This document shows positions 24,349-35,419 of a DNA stretch of 64,000 nucleotides, piece after piece. The notes under the pieces were generated by a model. That model was not told where the DNA came from. It worked only from the letters and a program-made list of their open reading frames with translations, and did no database searches. This stretch comes from Rhodoferax sp. WC2427 (GTDB taxonomy: Bacteria; Pseudomonadota; Gammaproteobacteria; Burkholderiales; Burkholderiaceae_C), in contig NZ_CP162006.1 of NCBI RefSeq assembly GCF_040822085.1, positions 1,922,001-1,986,000 of the forward strand. Direction: 5' to 3'. How positions within the stretch are numbered: the first letter of the stretch is position 1; each line of letters starts with the position of its first letter. The position numbers and the translations under genes are program-made.

Positions 24349-24501
24349 GCTGCAATGCTTCGCTGGTGGTTGGCGCAAATGGCGCGGCTCATAATGGCAA
24401 ACCCCAGTTTATCCCCTGCGGCTTGCCTCCTAACTTTCATGGACTCGGGTGCAGAGCACCCCGAGCCACGAAAGTTGTTTCACGTTACCTAGACCACTGC
24501 C

Positions 24502-24705
24502 TTGACTGCCAATCTCCATTCCCCTGAACGCCAACTGATCGAGCTGCGCATGGAGCACGCCGACCTGGATGCCACGATCGACTACCTGGTCGAGCACAAG
24601 CCGCTGGACGAATTGATGCTGCAGCGCCTGAAAAAGCGCCGCCTGGCCCTGCGCGACAAGATTTCGCGCCTGGAAATGGCCCTGGACCCCAAAGAGCCCG
24701 CCTGA
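24502..24705 (+). CDS. DUF465/YdcH-like small coiled-coil protein
   Basis: This 67-aa helical hairpin protein contains 'LRMEHADLDATIDYL' and 'LQRLKKRRLALRDKISRLE', the DUF465 (YdcH) pattern. Function is unknown in the family. The start codon is TTG at 24502; an internal ATG (24550) would remove the conserved first helix. Its TGA overlaps the helicase ATG by one base, so the two are co-translated. Confidence 0.8.
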   Translation: MTANLHSPERQLIELRMEHADLDATIDYLVEHKPLDELMLQRLKKRRLALRDKISRLEMALDPKEPA

Positions 24706-26723
24706 TGGATCTGCAAAGCCAGGTGCGCGAGGCGTTTGCGCCGCAGGGCGCGTTGGCCCGCACGGCCGACCACTTCCAGCCCCGGCAAGGGCAGCTGGAC
24801 ATGGCCTTGGCGATCGGCCGCACCATAGAGGAGGGCGGTGTGCTGGTGGTCGAGGCGGGTACCGGGGTGGGCAAAACCTTTGCCTACCTGGTGCCGGCAC
24901 TGCTCAGCGGCGAGCGGGTGCTGCTGTCCACCGCCACCAAAACCTTGCAGGACCAGCTTTTTGGCCGTGATTTGCCGGGCTTGTTGACGGCCCTGGGCTT
25001 GCCGCTGCGCACGGCGCTGCTCAAAGGGCGGGGCAGTTATCTGTGCTTGCACCGCCTGGGCCAGGCCCGCTCGGAGCAGCACCATTTTGAGCGCCCCCTG
25101 CTGCAAACCCTGGCCCATGTCGAGCAATGGGCGCAGGCCACGCGCAGCGGGGACCTGGCGGAGCTGTCGGATCTGGACGAGCGCTCGCCGCTGGTGCCGC
25201 TGGTCACCTCCACCCGCGAAAACTGCCTGGGGGCGCAATGCCCGCAGTTCCGGGCTTGCCATGTGAATCTGGCGCGGCGCGAAGCGCTGGCCGCCGATGT
25301 GGTGGTGTTGAACCACCATGTGTTTTTCGCCGATCTGGCGGTGCGCGAGTCCGGCATGGCCGAGCTGCTGCCCACGGCCCGCATTACCATTTTTGACGAG
25401 GCGCACCAGCTCAACGAAACCGGCGTGCAGTTTCTGGGCACCCACCTCAGCACCGGCCAATGGCTGGACTTTGGCCGCGACATGCTGGCCGCGGGCTTGC
25501 AGCAGGCGCGCGGTCTGGTGGACTGGCAACAGGTGGTGTTGGCGCTGGAGCGGGCGGTGCGCGAGCTCCGCCTGGTGGTCGGCAAGCTGCCTGCGGGCAG
25601 CAAACTGCGCTGGTCGGGCGCGGCACCCGATGAGGTGCCGGAGGCGCTGTGGAGCGACGCCATGGCCGACGTGGTGGCGGCCCTGCGGCAGGCGATTACG
25701 GCGCTGGACACCGTGACCGAGCTGTCTCCCGACTTCGTGCGCCTGCATGCCCGCGCCGTGGGTTTGTCCGAGCGCGTGCAGCAGTTTGCCGAGGCCTGTG
25801 AACCGGCATCGGTGCGCTGGCTGGATGTGGGCCAGCAGCTGCGCCTGACCGAATCGCCGCTGGACATCGCCCAGGCGGTGCAAACCCGCTTGCTGGCACC
25901 TACCGAGGGCGCGCGGGCCAAGTCCTGGGTATTTACCTCGGCCACCCTGGGCGACGATGCACGCCTGGCCTGGTTTACCGAGCGCTGTGGCCTGCAGGAC
26001 GCCACCTGTTTGCGGGTGGAGAGCCCGTTTGATTACGCCGCCCAGGCCGCGCTGTATGTGCCGCGCCATCTGCCCAAGCCCAGCGACCCGTCGCACAGCG
26101 CGCAGGTGGCGGCTCTGGCGATTGCGTCGGCCCGGCAACTGGGCGGACGCACCATGGTGTTGACCACCTCGCTGCGCGCTCTGCGCACCATTGGCGACAG
26201 TATGCAGGCTGCATTGGCAGGCAGCGCGGAGATCGAGGTGCTGGTGCAGGGCCAGTGGCCCAAGCGGCGCTTGATGGAGCGTTTGCGCCAGGGCGGTGCG
26301 GACGGCCTGCCGGGATGCGTGCTGGTGGCGTCGGCCTCCTTTTGGGAGGGGGTGGACGTGCCGGGCGAGATGCTCCAGCTGGTCATCATCGACAAGCTGC
26401 CGTTTCCGGCGCCCAACGACCCGGTGGTGGAGGCGCGCACCCAGCGCATCGAGGCCGAGGGCGGCAGCCCCTTCATGGATTACTTTGTGCCCGAGGCGGC
26501 GGTGGCGCTCAAGCAGGGCGCGGGCCGTCTGATACGGCACGAGTCCGACCGGGGGGTACTGGTGGTGTGCGACACCCGGCTGGTGGCCATGGGCTATGGC
26601 AAGCGCATCCGTGCGGCGCTGCCCCCCATGCGGGTGCTAAAGACCGAGGCAGAGTTTCAAGAAGCCCTGGAGGGCCTGCGTCCGGCTACCACAACTTCCA
26701 CCATGGCGAGTCCTTCGCCTTGA
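24705..26723 (+). CDS. DinG/YoaA-family ATP-dependent DNA helicase
   Basis: This 672-aa XPD-like superfamily 2 helicase has Walker A 'AGTGVGKT' (about 50-57) and the DEAH box at Asp231 (FDEAHQLNE). Four cysteines form a probable Fe-S site: Cys114, Cys174, Cys179 and Cys185. Later motifs include 'VLVASASFWEGVDVPGE' and 'QGAGRLIR'. The length and cluster spacing fit YoaA rather than the longer DinG. Such enzymes unwind 5'-3' at damaged forks or R-loops. The C-terminus is Thr/Ser-rich and overlaps the end of bamD on the other strand by 38 bp. Confidence 0.87.
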   Translation: MDLQSQVREAFAPQGALARTADHFQPRQGQLDMALAIGRTIEEGGVLVVEAGTGVGKTFAYLVPALLSGERVLLSTATKTLQDQLFGRDLPGLLTALGLPLRTALLKGRGSYLCLHRLGQARSEQHHFERPLLQTLAHVEQWAQATRSGDLAELSDLDERSPLVPLVTSTRENCLGAQCPQFRACHVNLARREALAADVVVLNHHVFFADLAVRESGMAELLPTARITIFDEAHQLNETGVQFLGTHLSTGQWLDFGRDMLAAGLQQARGLVDWQQVVLALERAVRELRLVVGKLPAGSKLRWSGAAPDEVPEALWSDAMADVVAALRQAITALDTVTELSPDFVRLHARAVGLSERVQQFAEACEPASVRWLDVGQQLRLTESPLDIAQAVQTRLLAPTEGARAKSWVFTSATLGDDARLAWFTERCGLQDATCLRVESPFDYAAQAALYVPRHLPKPSDPSHSAQVAALAIASARQLGGRTMVLTTSLRALRTIGDSMQAALAGSAEIEVLVQGQWPKRRLMERLRQGGADGLPGCVLVASASFWEGVDVPGEMLQLVIIDKLPFPAPNDPVVEARTQRIEAEGGSPFMDYFVPEAAVALKQGAGRLIRHESDRGVLVVCDTRLVAMGYGKRIRAALPPMRVLKTEAEFQEALEGLRPATTTSTMASPSP

Positions 26724-27495
26724 AGCCGTTGGCGGAGTACTCGCTGTTGGGGTAATTCAGGGTCAAGACCCGCTGGGTGTCGTCGCGCAGCTGGGTCATG
26801 CCCAGGGCATCGTACGACTTGACCATGATGTACAAGGCTTCTTCCACGGCGGGCACATTGCTGTAGTCGGCCAAGGTGGCCTGGGCGCGGTTAATGGCGG
26901 CCACATAGGCACCCCGGCTGTAGTAGTAGCGTGCCACGTGCACTTCGTACTTGCCCAGCGAATTCACGATGTAGACCATGCGTTGGCGGGCATCGGGGGT
27001 GTAGCGCGAATCCGGGAAGCGGGTGGTCAGTTCCTTGAAGGACTCAAAAGATTCCTTGGCGGCTTTTTGGTCGCGTTCGGACAGGTCTTGGCGGCTCAGG
27101 AACGAAAACAGGCCCAGGTCTTCGTTGAAGTTGATGATGCCCTTGAGGTACAGGGCGTAATCCAGGGCGGAACTGGACGGGTGGAGTTTGATGAAGCGGT
27201 CCAGGGTGGCCAACGCCTGGGCTTTGTCGCCGGTCTTGTAGTAGGCGTAGGCTTTTTCGATCTGCGCTTGCTGGGCCAGGGGCGTACCTGCAGCGCGGCC
27301 TTCAAGCTTTTCATACAGGCTCACGGCCTTGTCGAACGACCCGGAGGTCATTTCGTCTTTGGCCTCCGAATAAATCTTGTTCGGGCTCCAGCCAATGGTT
27401 TTATCGGCTTCTACCGTAGCGCAGGCTGACAGGAGCGCTGCAATACCGACCGCCAAGAGGCTGGGGAACACCGATAATCTAGAACGAAACATCAC
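26686..27495 (-). CDS. bamD: outer-membrane assembly lipoprotein BamD
   Basis: This 269-aa lipoprotein has a signal peptide ending 'ALLSAC' with the lipidated Cys25, followed by tetratricopeptide-type helices ('AYAYYKTGDKAQALATLDRFIKLHP'). BamD belongs to the BAM complex that inserts beta-barrel proteins into the outer membrane. The length fits the family. A second Met at 27492 is an equally good start. It is divergent from rluD with an 11-bp gap and converges on the helicase gene with a 38-bp overlap. Its partner bamB lies 10 kb away. Confidence 0.92.
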   Translation of the reverse strand: MMFRSRLSVFPSLLAVGIAALLSACATVEADKTIGWSPNKIYSEAKDEMTSGSFDKAVSLYEKLEGRAAGTPLAQQAQIEKAYAYYKTGDKAQALATLDRFIKLHPSSSALDYALYLKGIINFNEDLGLFSFLSRQDLSERDQKAAKESFESFKELTTRFPDSRYTPDARQRMVYIVNSLGKYEVHVARYYYSRGAYVAAINRAQATLADYSNVPAVEEALYIMVKSYDALGMTQLRDDTQRVLTLNYPNSEYSANGFKAKDSPWWKLW

Positions 27496-27506
27496 TGGCT
27501 ACTTTC

Positions 27507-28538
27507 TTGAAACTAAGCGATTTGATTATATCGACCGACCCCGCAGCCGAAGAGCTGGCCGAAAACGCGCCGGAGATGGCGGAATCCGGCCTGGATTCTG
27601 TCCTGGAGAGCGAGCTGCGCCCCCTTGCCATCACCGAAGCGCAGCATGGCGGGCGGCTGGACCGCGCGCTGGTGGACCTGGTGCCCGAGTTTTCGCGCAG
27701 CTATTTGCAGCAGCTGATCGAGTCGGGGGCGGTGACCTTGCAGGGTCGCCTGGCCACCAAGCCGTCGGCCAAGGTGCGGGCGGGCGAGGTCGGCACGATT
27801 GAGTTGCGCCCTACCTTGCAAAGCCAGGCCTTCAAACCCGAGGCCATGGTGCTGGACGTGGTGTTTGAAGATGAACACCTGCGCGTCATCCACAAACCGG
27901 CCGGCCTGGTGGTGCACCCGGCGCCGGGCAACTGGAGCGGCACCTTGCTCAACGGCCTGCTGGCGCGCGACGTGCAGGCCCAGATGCTGCCACGGGCCGG
28001 CATTGTCCACCGCCTGGACAAAGACACCAGCGGCCTGATGGTGGTGGCGCGCACCCGGGCTGCCATGGACGCCTTGGTGGCGCTGATTGCGGCGCGCGAG
28101 GTGAGCCGCCAGTACCTGGCCTTGGCGCACAAGCCCTGGACCGGTTCTGTCCATCGCACTGTTGAGCTGCCGATTGGCCGTGACCCCCGCAACCGGCTGC
28201 GGATGGCCGTGGTGGACCTGGCCACGCAGGGCGGAAAAACGGCGCGGACCGATATCGCCTTGCTGCACAACTTCGACCAGGGCTGTTTGGTGCGCTGCAC
28301 GCTGCACACCGGCCGCACCCACCAGATCCGGGTGCACATGGCTTCTGCCGGGCACCCCCTGGTAGGTGACGTGGTGTACGGCGGATCTCCGGCCGCGGGG
28401 CTGGTGCGGCAGGCCTTGCATGCGACGCAACTGGCGTTTGTGCATCCCATCACCGGCGAGGCATTGAAATTCCATGCGCCGCTGCCCGCCGATATGCGCG
28501 CCGCGCTGGCCGGGTGGGGTCTCAGTTACAATGGGTGA
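27507..28538 (+). CDS. rluD: 23S rRNA pseudouridine synthase RluD
   Basis: This 343-aa enzyme has an S4-like RNA-binding domain (about 45-110, 'GGRLDRALVDLVPEFSRSYLQQLIESGAV') and a catalytic domain with Asp171 in 'HRLDKDTSG' and 'TGRTHQIRVHM'. It converts uridines of 23S helix 69 to pseudouridine. The frame opens at TTG 27507; an ATG at 27576 would remove 23 acidic residues and cannot be excluded. Its divergence from bamD is a common proteobacterial arrangement. Confidence 0.9.
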   Translation: MKLSDLIISTDPAAEELAENAPEMAESGLDSVLESELRPLAITEAQHGGRLDRALVDLVPEFSRSYLQQLIESGAVTLQGRLATKPSAKVRAGEVGTIELRPTLQSQAFKPEAMVLDVVFEDEHLRVIHKPAGLVVHPAPGNWSGTLLNGLLARDVQAQMLPRAGIVHRLDKDTSGLMVVARTRAAMDALVALIAAREVSRQYLALAHKPWTGSVHRTVELPIGRDPRNRLRMAVVDLATQGGKTARTDIALLHNFDQGCLVRCTLHTGRTHQIRVHMASAGHPLVGDVVYGGSPAAGLVRQALHATQLAFVHPITGEALKFHAPLPADMRAALAGWGLSYNG

Positions 28539-28685
28539 AAGCGTTTTGAAGCTCAGGCAGTAGTTCTGACGCTCGCTGGTTTTTGCGACACCCTGCACAC
28601 AGAGTCCAGGGCTGGCTGCAATTTGAAACCCACGCTATCGATTTTGTGCCGTCCCAGGCATGTTTTCCCGGAATATTGACACACC

Positions 28686-29342
28686 ATGAACACGGCAGAG
28701 GCCAAGCGCGTCCTCGAAGCTGCGCTGATTTGCGCGCAGCAGCCCTTGCCTGTGCGCGATATGCGCGTGCTGTTTGAAGACGCGCTGGGTGCCGATACGG
28801 TAAAGGCGCTGTTGCTGGACCTGCAAAACGACTGGGCCCAGCGCAGTGTTGAGCTGGTGCAGGTGGCCAGCGGCTGGCGGTTCCAGAGCCGACCCGAAAT
28901 GCGCGAGTACCTGGACCGCCTGCACCCCGAAAAGCCTCCGCGTTACAGCCGCGCCACCCTGGAGACCCTGGCCATCATTGCCTACCGCCAGCCCGCCACA
29001 CGGGGTGACATGGAAGAAATCCGCGGTGTCACCATCAGCGCCATGATCATCAAGCAGCTGGAAGACCGGGGCTGGATCGAAGTGATTGGCCACCGCGAAA
29101 CTGTGGGCCGCCCTGCCTTGTTTGCCACCACCCGGCAGTTTCTGGACGATCTGGGCCTGTCTTCCCTGGACCAGCTGCCGGTGGCAGATGACCCCGTGCA
29201 GCGCGCCGAGCTACTGGCATCGCTGACCCGTACCGATGAGCCCACCCTGGTGGAGCTTGCCCCGATTTCCCCGATTCCCCCCGAGGGGCCTACCGAGACG
29301 GTGGATACCCCGATAACCGAGATACCCCATGAACACCCCTGA
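28686..29342 (+). CDS. scpB: segregation and condensation protein ScpB
   Basis: This 218-aa protein has two winged-helix modules, with '[28 protein letters not shown]' and '[14 protein letters not shown]' typical of ScpB. It is the kleisin-associated subunit of the SMC-ScpAB condensin. scpA is not next to it. The C-terminal 40 residues are Pro/Glu/Thr-rich and divergent. The last 14 bases overlap rluB. The 147-bp gap upstream shows no feature. Confidence 0.9.
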   Translation: MNTAEAKRVLEAALICAQQPLPVRDMRVLFEDALGADTVKALLLDLQNDWAQRSVELVQVASGWRFQSRPEMREYLDRLHPEKPPRYSRATLETLAIIAYRQPATRGDMEEIRGVTISAMIIKQLEDRGWIEVIGHRETVGRPALFATTRQFLDDLGLSSLDQLPVADDPVQRAELLASLTRTDEPTLVELAPISPIPPEGPTETVDTPITEIPHEHP

Positions 29343-30585
29343 AGCATCTACGCCGCTGCCCCCTCCCGTTGAAACAACCGAAGAGGGCAACCGCTTTCTG
29401 GACGTGGTGTCTGGCCAGTTCGATGCCGACGAAGAGGTGCCGGACCTGGCGCCTGCCAAGCGGGTTCTGCTGCCCCAGGCCGAAAGCCCCAAGCTGCACA
29501 AGGTGCTGGCCCAGGCCGGCATGGGCTCGCGCCTGGAAATGGAGCAGCTCATCCTGGAAGGCCGTATTTCGGTCAACAACGAGCCCGCGCATATCGGCCA
29601 GCGCGTGCAGTTCGGCGACTCCGTCAAGGTCAACGGCAAGCCGGTGCGTTTCCGCATCGAACCGCCGCCGGCCCGTGTGATTGCATACCACAAGCCGGTC
29701 GGCGAAGTGGTGACCAACGACGATCCGCAAAACCGGCCTACCGTGTTCCGCCGCCTGCCCAAGTTGTACCAAGGCAAGTGGCAGTCGGTCGGTCGGCTGG
29801 ATTTGAATACCGAAGGCCTGCTGCTGTTTACCAGCTCGGGTGAGTTGGCCAACCAGCTGATGCACCCGCGTTTTGGCCTGGAGCGGGAGTACGCAGTGCG
29901 CGTACTGGGCGCTTTGAACAAGGAAGAAAAGCAGCGCCTGCTCGACGGTGTCAAGCTAGACGACGGCATGGCCTCGTTCGGCAGCATCGAAGAAGGCGGC
30001 GGCGAAGGCTCCAACTGCTGGTACCGGGTCACCATCTCCGAAGGCCGCAACCGCGAAGTCCGCCGCATGCTGGAGGCCGTGGGCCACGCCGTGAGCCGAC
30101 TCATCCGCATCCGCTACGGTGCCATGTTGCTGCCGCGCGGCCTCAAGCGCGGTGGCTGGATGGAGCTGGACGAGCGCGACATCGAGGCGCTGGTCCGGGC
30201 GGCCAACAAGGCCCCTGCAGGCGAATTCGACGAACTACCCCGCCAGGCCCGCGCGCCCAGCCACCGCCCGCCCAATCCCCTGGATAAACGGGAAGCGCCC
30301 AACCGTACACGCGGTGGCCGCAATACCGGTGGCCGGGGTCCGCGCCCATCGGGAGCCAATGCACCGGCGGTGCCCAACCCTCTGATGACCAACCAGATCG
30401 GCGGCAAAGGCCGTGGCCCGGTCCGTAAAGACCCGACCGGCCAGCCCGATCCGATGAAAACTTCGCTGGGCTATATCGGTGCCGACAGCCTGGCGCGCCA
30501 ACGCAAGGAGCCGAACCAGGGTGGGCCACGGCGTGGCGGCAGTGGTGGCGGCAATGGCGGCCGCAGCGGTGGCCGTAACCGTTAA
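29329..30585 (+). CDS. rluB: 23S rRNA pseudouridine synthase RluB
   Basis: This 418-aa enzyme has an S4 domain (about 56-100, '[20 protein letters not shown]') and a pseudouridine synthase fold with Asp158 in '[11 protein letters not shown]'. RluB modifies 23S U2605 in E. coli. The C-terminal ~110 residues are a disordered Arg/Gly/Pro tail ending in Gly/Arg repeats, a long version of the RG-rich extension seen in proteobacterial RluB. It overlaps scpB by 14 bp. Confidence 0.88.
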   Translation: MNTPEASTPLPPPVETTEEGNRFLDVVSGQFDADEEVPDLAPAKRVLLPQAESPKLHKVLAQAGMGSRLEMEQLILEGRISVNNEPAHIGQRVQFGDSVKVNGKPVRFRIEPPPARVIAYHKPVGEVVTNDDPQNRPTVFRRLPKLYQGKWQSVGRLDLNTEGLLLFTSSGELANQLMHPRFGLEREYAVRVLGALNKEEKQRLLDGVKLDDGMASFGSIEEGGGEGSNCWYRVTISEGRNREVRRMLEAVGHAVSRLIRIRYGAMLLPRGLKRGGWMELDERDIEALVRAANKAPAGEFDELPRQARAPSHRPPNPLDKREAPNRTRGGRNTGGRGPRPSGANAPAVPNPLMTNQIGGKGRGPVRKDPTGQPDPMKTSLGYIGADSLARQRKEPNQGGPRRGGSGGGNGGRSGGRNR

Positions 30586-30722
30586 GGGGCGAACCAGGCG
30601 GTGCAATCGCCTACACCACGGCGGCCTATTCGTAAAGAGGACATGCTGCCGGGTTAAACTCGCAGGCTTTGCTTAGTTGGCAAAATTTCAATAAAACCCC
30701 ATTTCTGAATCTAGGAAAAATT

Positions 30723-31151
30723 ATGGCTATCGAACGCACACTCTCCATCATCAAGCCCGACGCCGTCGCCAAGAACGTCATCGGCCAGATTTACGCCCGT
30801 TTTGAAGCTGCTGGCCTGAAGGTCATCGCTGCCCGCATGGCGCATCTGTCGCGCGGCGAAGCCGAAGCGTTCTACGCTGTGCACGCTGCCCGTCCTTTCT
30901 TCAAGGACCTGGTGGAGTTCATGATCTCCGGTCCCGTGATGATCCAGGCCCTGGAAGGCGAAAACGCCATCCTGAAGAACCGTGACCTGATGGGCGCTAC
31001 CGACCCGAAGAAGGCTGACGCCGGCACCATCCGCGCCGACTTCGCCGACAGCATCGACGCCAACGCCGTGCACGGCTCTGACGCCGCCGAAACCGCCAAG
31101 GAAGAAATCGCTTTCTTCTTCGCCGGCATGAACGTTTACGCCGCTAAGTAA
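30723..31151 (+). CDS. ndk: nucleoside diphosphate kinase
   Basis: This 142-aa enzyme transfers phosphate from ATP to nucleoside diphosphates through His117 in 'NAVHGSD'. The N-terminus '[12 protein letters not shown]' is typical. ATG 30723 gives the usual family length; an upstream in-frame start at 30669 would add 18 residues not found in the family. It is followed 15 bp later by rlmN, a common order in Burkholderiales. Confidence 0.95.
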   Translation: MAIERTLSIIKPDAVAKNVIGQIYARFEAAGLKVIAARMAHLSRGEAEAFYAVHAARPFFKDLVEFMISGPVMIQALEGENAILKNRDLMGATDPKKADAGTIRADFADSIDANAVHGSDAAETAKEEIAFFFAGMNVYAAK

Positions 31152-31166
31152 TTAGCGCTCTATGCA

Positions 31167-32339
31167 ATGACGGCCAACCTGCTCGACTTTGACCTCGACG
31201 GCTTGGCCGCGTTTTGCGAACGGCTCGGTGAAAAGCGCTTCCGCGCCACCCAGCTGTTCCGCTGGATCCACCAACGTGGAGCCACCGATTTCGAGCAGAT
31301 GAGCGATCTGGCCAAGTCCTTGCGCAACAAGCTGGCCACCAGTGCCCATGTGCAGGGCCTGCCGCTCATCAGCCAGCACGCATCCACCGACGGCACCATC
31401 AAATGGCTGTTCGATGTGGGCGACGGCAACGCCGTGGAAGCTGTTTTCATTCCCGAAAGCGACCGGGGCACCCTGTGTGTATCGTCCCAGGCGGGCTGTG
31501 CCGTAGGCTGCCGCTTTTGCTCTACCGGCCACCAAGGCTTCAGCCGCAACCTCACCACCGGTGAAATCGTTGCGCAGCTCTGGTTTGCCGAACATTTCCT
31601 GCGCAAGCACCTCAATACCTCGGAACGCGTCATCTCCAATGTGGTGATGATGGGCATGGGCGAGCCTTTGCAGAACTACAACGCCCTGGTGCCCGCCCTG
31701 AAGGTCATGCTGGACGACCACGGCTACGGCCTGTCGCGCCGCCGGGTCACGGTGTCCACCTCGGGCGTGGTGCCGATGATCGACCGGCTGGGCCTGGATT
31801 GCCCCGTCGCTCTGGCCGTCTCGCTGCACGCACCCAACGATGCGCTGCGCGACAACCTGGTGCCGCTGAACAAAAAGTACCCGCTGGCCGAGTTGCTCGA
31901 GTCTTGCAACCGCTACCTGGCGCACGCGCCGCGCGACTTCATCACCTTTGAATACTGCATGCTGGACGGCGTGAACGACCAACCCGAGCATGCGCAGCAG
32001 CTGATTGCCCTGGTGCAGCAGTACCGCCAGCCCGGCGTGTGGTGCAAGTTCAACCTGATTCCGTTCAACCCCTTCCCCGCCTCCGGCCTGCTGCGCTCGC
32101 CCATGGCCCGCGTGACGGCGTTTGCCAAGATGCTCAGCGATGCTGGCATCATCACCACGGTGCGCAAGACCCGGGGCGACGATATCGATGCCGCCTGCGG
32201 ACAGCTTGCAGGCGATGTGAAAGACCGCACCCAGGTCGTCAAGCGCATGGCGCAGCAACGGGTGGTGATGATGGCGCAGGTTCCGGCGGTGGCTCCGGCA
32301 GTGGCAGACGATTCTGCCCACCACATTAAAGGGGCTTGA
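31167..32339 (+). CDS. rlmN: 23S rRNA (A2503-C2) / tRNA (A37-C2) methyltransferase RlmN
   Basis: This 390-aa radical-SAM enzyme has the CxxxCxxC cluster at Cys111, Cys115 and Cys118 ('GCAVGCRFC'). The methyl-carrying cysteine is probably Cys344 in 'AACGQLAGD'. It methylates C2 of A2503 in 23S rRNA and A37 in some tRNAs. It starts 15 bp after ndk and is followed 3 bp later by pilF, so the genes form one operon. Confidence 0.95.
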   Translation: MTANLLDFDLDGLAAFCERLGEKRFRATQLFRWIHQRGATDFEQMSDLAKSLRNKLATSAHVQGLPLISQHASTDGTIKWLFDVGDGNAVEAVFIPESDRGTLCVSSQAGCAVGCRFCSTGHQGFSRNLTTGEIVAQLWFAEHFLRKHLNTSERVISNVVMMGMGEPLQNYNALVPALKVMLDDHGYGLSRRRVTVSTSGVVPMIDRLGLDCPVALAVSLHAPNDALRDNLVPLNKKYPLAELLESCNRYLAHAPRDFITFEYCMLDGVNDQPEHAQQLIALVQQYRQPGVWCKFNLIPFNPFPASGLLRSPMARVTAFAKMLSDAGIITTVRKTRGDDIDAACGQLAGDVKDRTQVVKRMAQQRVVMMAQVPAVAPAVADDSAHHIKGA

Positions 32340-32342
32340 GGC

Positions 32343-33212
32343 ATGCAAAAAATTCTGTGCACTACGGTGCTGGTCCGGCTGTTGGCGGGTCTTTCCTTGT
32401 TGGTGGGCTTGCAGGCCTGCACCACCACAACCACTACCACCAGCACGGCCAACAGCAGCACGGTGAGTACGCCGACACCCCGGGCCACCCCGGCTCCGCT
32501 ATCGCAGGGTGAACTGCTCACCGATTCGGATGAACCCGAGGCCCGCAAGCGCGCCCGCACCCGCATGCAGCTCGCCGTGGCCTATTTTGAGCAGGGCCAG
32601 ACCACCGTGGCACTGGACGAATTGAAGCAGGCCCTGGTGATCGACCCGTCGTTCTCGGATGCCTACAACCTGCGTGGCCTGATCTACATGCGCCTGAGCG
32701 ACCTGCGTCTGGCCGAAGACAGTTTTCGCCGCGCATTGGCCACCAACCCGCGCGAGCCCAACACCCTGCACAACTACGGCTGGCTGATGTGCCAGCAGGG
32801 CCGCTACCCCGAGTCGATCCAGATGTTCGAGCAGGCGCTGGCCAACCCCACGTATGGAGCGCGTTCCAAGACCTGGATGGCCGAGGGCCTGTGCCAGCAA
32901 CGCGCCGGTCTGCTGCCCGAGGCCGAACGCAACCTGGCCCGCGCCTACGAGCTGGACGCGGGCAACCCCATCATTGCTTACAACCTCTCCAACCTGCTGT
33001 TCCAGCGCGGTGAGTGGTTGCGGGCACAGTTCTACATCCGCCGCTTGAACAATTCCGAGCTGGCCAATGCCGAGTCCCTGTGGCTGGGCATCAAGGTCGA
33101 ACGCCGCATGGAAAACCGCGAAGCCATGCTGCAACTGGTGGACCAATTGAAAAAGCGTTTTGGCCAGTCGCGTGAGCTGGCCGCATATGACAGAGGGGCA
33201 TTTGATGAGTGA
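32343..33212 (+). CDS. pilF: type IV pilus biogenesis lipoprotein PilF/PilW
   Basis: This 289-aa lipoprotein (signal peptide to 'LLVGLQAC', lipid site Cys26) has at least four TPR units ('AYFEQGQTTVALDELKQAL', 'AYNLRGLIYMRLSDLRLAEDSFRRAL', etc.). PilF is the outer-membrane pilotin that assembles the PilQ secretin. A run of seven threonines right after the lipid cysteine is a flexible linker. Its stop overlaps the start of the next gene by 8 bp. It is part of the conserved rlmN-pilF-rodZ-ispG-hisS string. Confidence 0.9.
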   Translation: MQKILCTTVLVRLLAGLSLLVGLQACTTTTTTTSTANSSTVSTPTPRATPAPLSQGELLTDSDEPEARKRARTRMQLAVAYFEQGQTTVALDELKQALVIDPSFSDAYNLRGLIYMRLSDLRLAEDSFRRALATNPREPNTLHNYGWLMCQQGRYPESIQMFEQALANPTYGARSKTWMAEGLCQQRAGLLPEAERNLARAYELDAGNPIIAYNLSNLLFQRGEWLRAQFYIRRLNNSELANAESLWLGIKVERRMENREAMLQLVDQLKKRFGQSRELAAYDRGAFDE

Positions 33213-34058
33213 GCCAGTGGGGCAGGTAGGAATGGCGCAGAACCCGGGGGCGGACACCGCCGCTTCCGCAGTGGAGGCTGGCGGTTTGTTGCGCCAGGCG
33301 CGCGAAGCCACGGGCCTGCACGTCGCCGCCCTGGCCGTGTCGTTAAAGGTGCCGGTCAACAAGCTCGAAGCCCTGGAAGCCGGGCGCATCGACCTGCTAC
33401 CCGACCTGACCTTTGCGCGGGCGCTGGCCGCCAGCGTTTGCCGTTCACTCAAGATGGACCCCACCCCGGTGTTGGCGCATTTTCCGGCCACGGGTGTGTC
33501 CCGGCTGGGGGCGCAGGCCCCGTCTGTCAACACGCCGTACCGCCCCGCAGGCTCGGGCCCGCGCCTGTCGTTTCGCACCCAGGTGCTGAGTCCGTCGGTG
33601 CTGGCAGTGGCGGCCTTGCTGGTGGCCGCTGTGGCGGTGGCGTTGTGGCCCAAATCGCCCGATGGCAGCAAAGACGCGGTGGGCGTGCTGGCCCCCGGCG
33701 CAGAAGCCACTGAGCCGGTGGTGGCGCCCGTGCCCATGGCCGATACCTCTGAACCGGTGCCGGTGGCCGCGCCTGTGGAGCCGGTCGTTGTGCCGCCAGT
33801 CGCTGCGGTGGCCGCCACACCCGAGTCCCAGTCGGTGGTGTTGAAGGCCCAGTTCGAGTCCTGGGTCAAGGTCACCGACGCCAAAGGCGTCGTTAGCGTG
33901 GGCCGCACCCTCAAGGCCGGTGAAACGGTCGAAGTGACAGGGCCGTTCCCCATGGCCGTGGTGGTGGGGCGTGTGGATGCCGTGCAACTGCAGGTGCGCG
34001 GCCAGCCTTATGACATGGCGGCTTTCCCCAAAGACCGTGTCGCCCGTTTCGAGGTGAA

Positions 34059-34062
<4 letters not shown>
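33205..34062 (+). CDS. rodZ: RodZ-like helix-turn-helix membrane protein
   Basis: This 285-aa protein has an N-terminal HTH ('[36 protein letters not shown]', about 26-61), one membrane segment (about 130-150, '[21 protein letters not shown]'), a Val/Pro/Ala-rich periplasmic linker and a C-terminal DUF4115 beta-domain ('[17 protein letters not shown]…'). In other bacteria RodZ links MreB filaments to the wall-elongation machinery. The start at 33205 overlaps pilF; the longer frame to 33160 lies inside pilF. The gene order matches other Burkholderiales. Confidence 0.87.
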
Positions 34063-35339
<1,277 letters not shown>

Positions 35340-35344
35340 GCAAG

Positions 35345-35409
35345 AATTTATAAGAAATCGGCTGCCACCGCTTATTCAATCAGCGTGAGCAGCTATTAAA
35401 ACTATAGTA
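35345..35409. repeat. short palindromic repeat (right arm type 1) between ispG and hisS
   Basis: Left arm 'atcggctgccaccgcttatt', right arm 'atcagcgtgagcagctatta', then 'aaaactatagtaa'. It fills almost all of the 80-bp gap before hisS. Confidence 0.75.
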
Positions 35410-35419
35410 AATTAGATTT

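Noticed and set aside
24582..26540. 652-codon open frame antisense to the helicase gene
   Set aside because: It mirrors the helicase third-position GC pattern, has no domain, and is His/Gln/Arg-rich as expected for an antisense shadow.
30235..30606. Frame antisense to the rluB tail
   Set aside because: It is opposite a low-complexity Gly/Arg-coding stretch, which opens the reverse frames.
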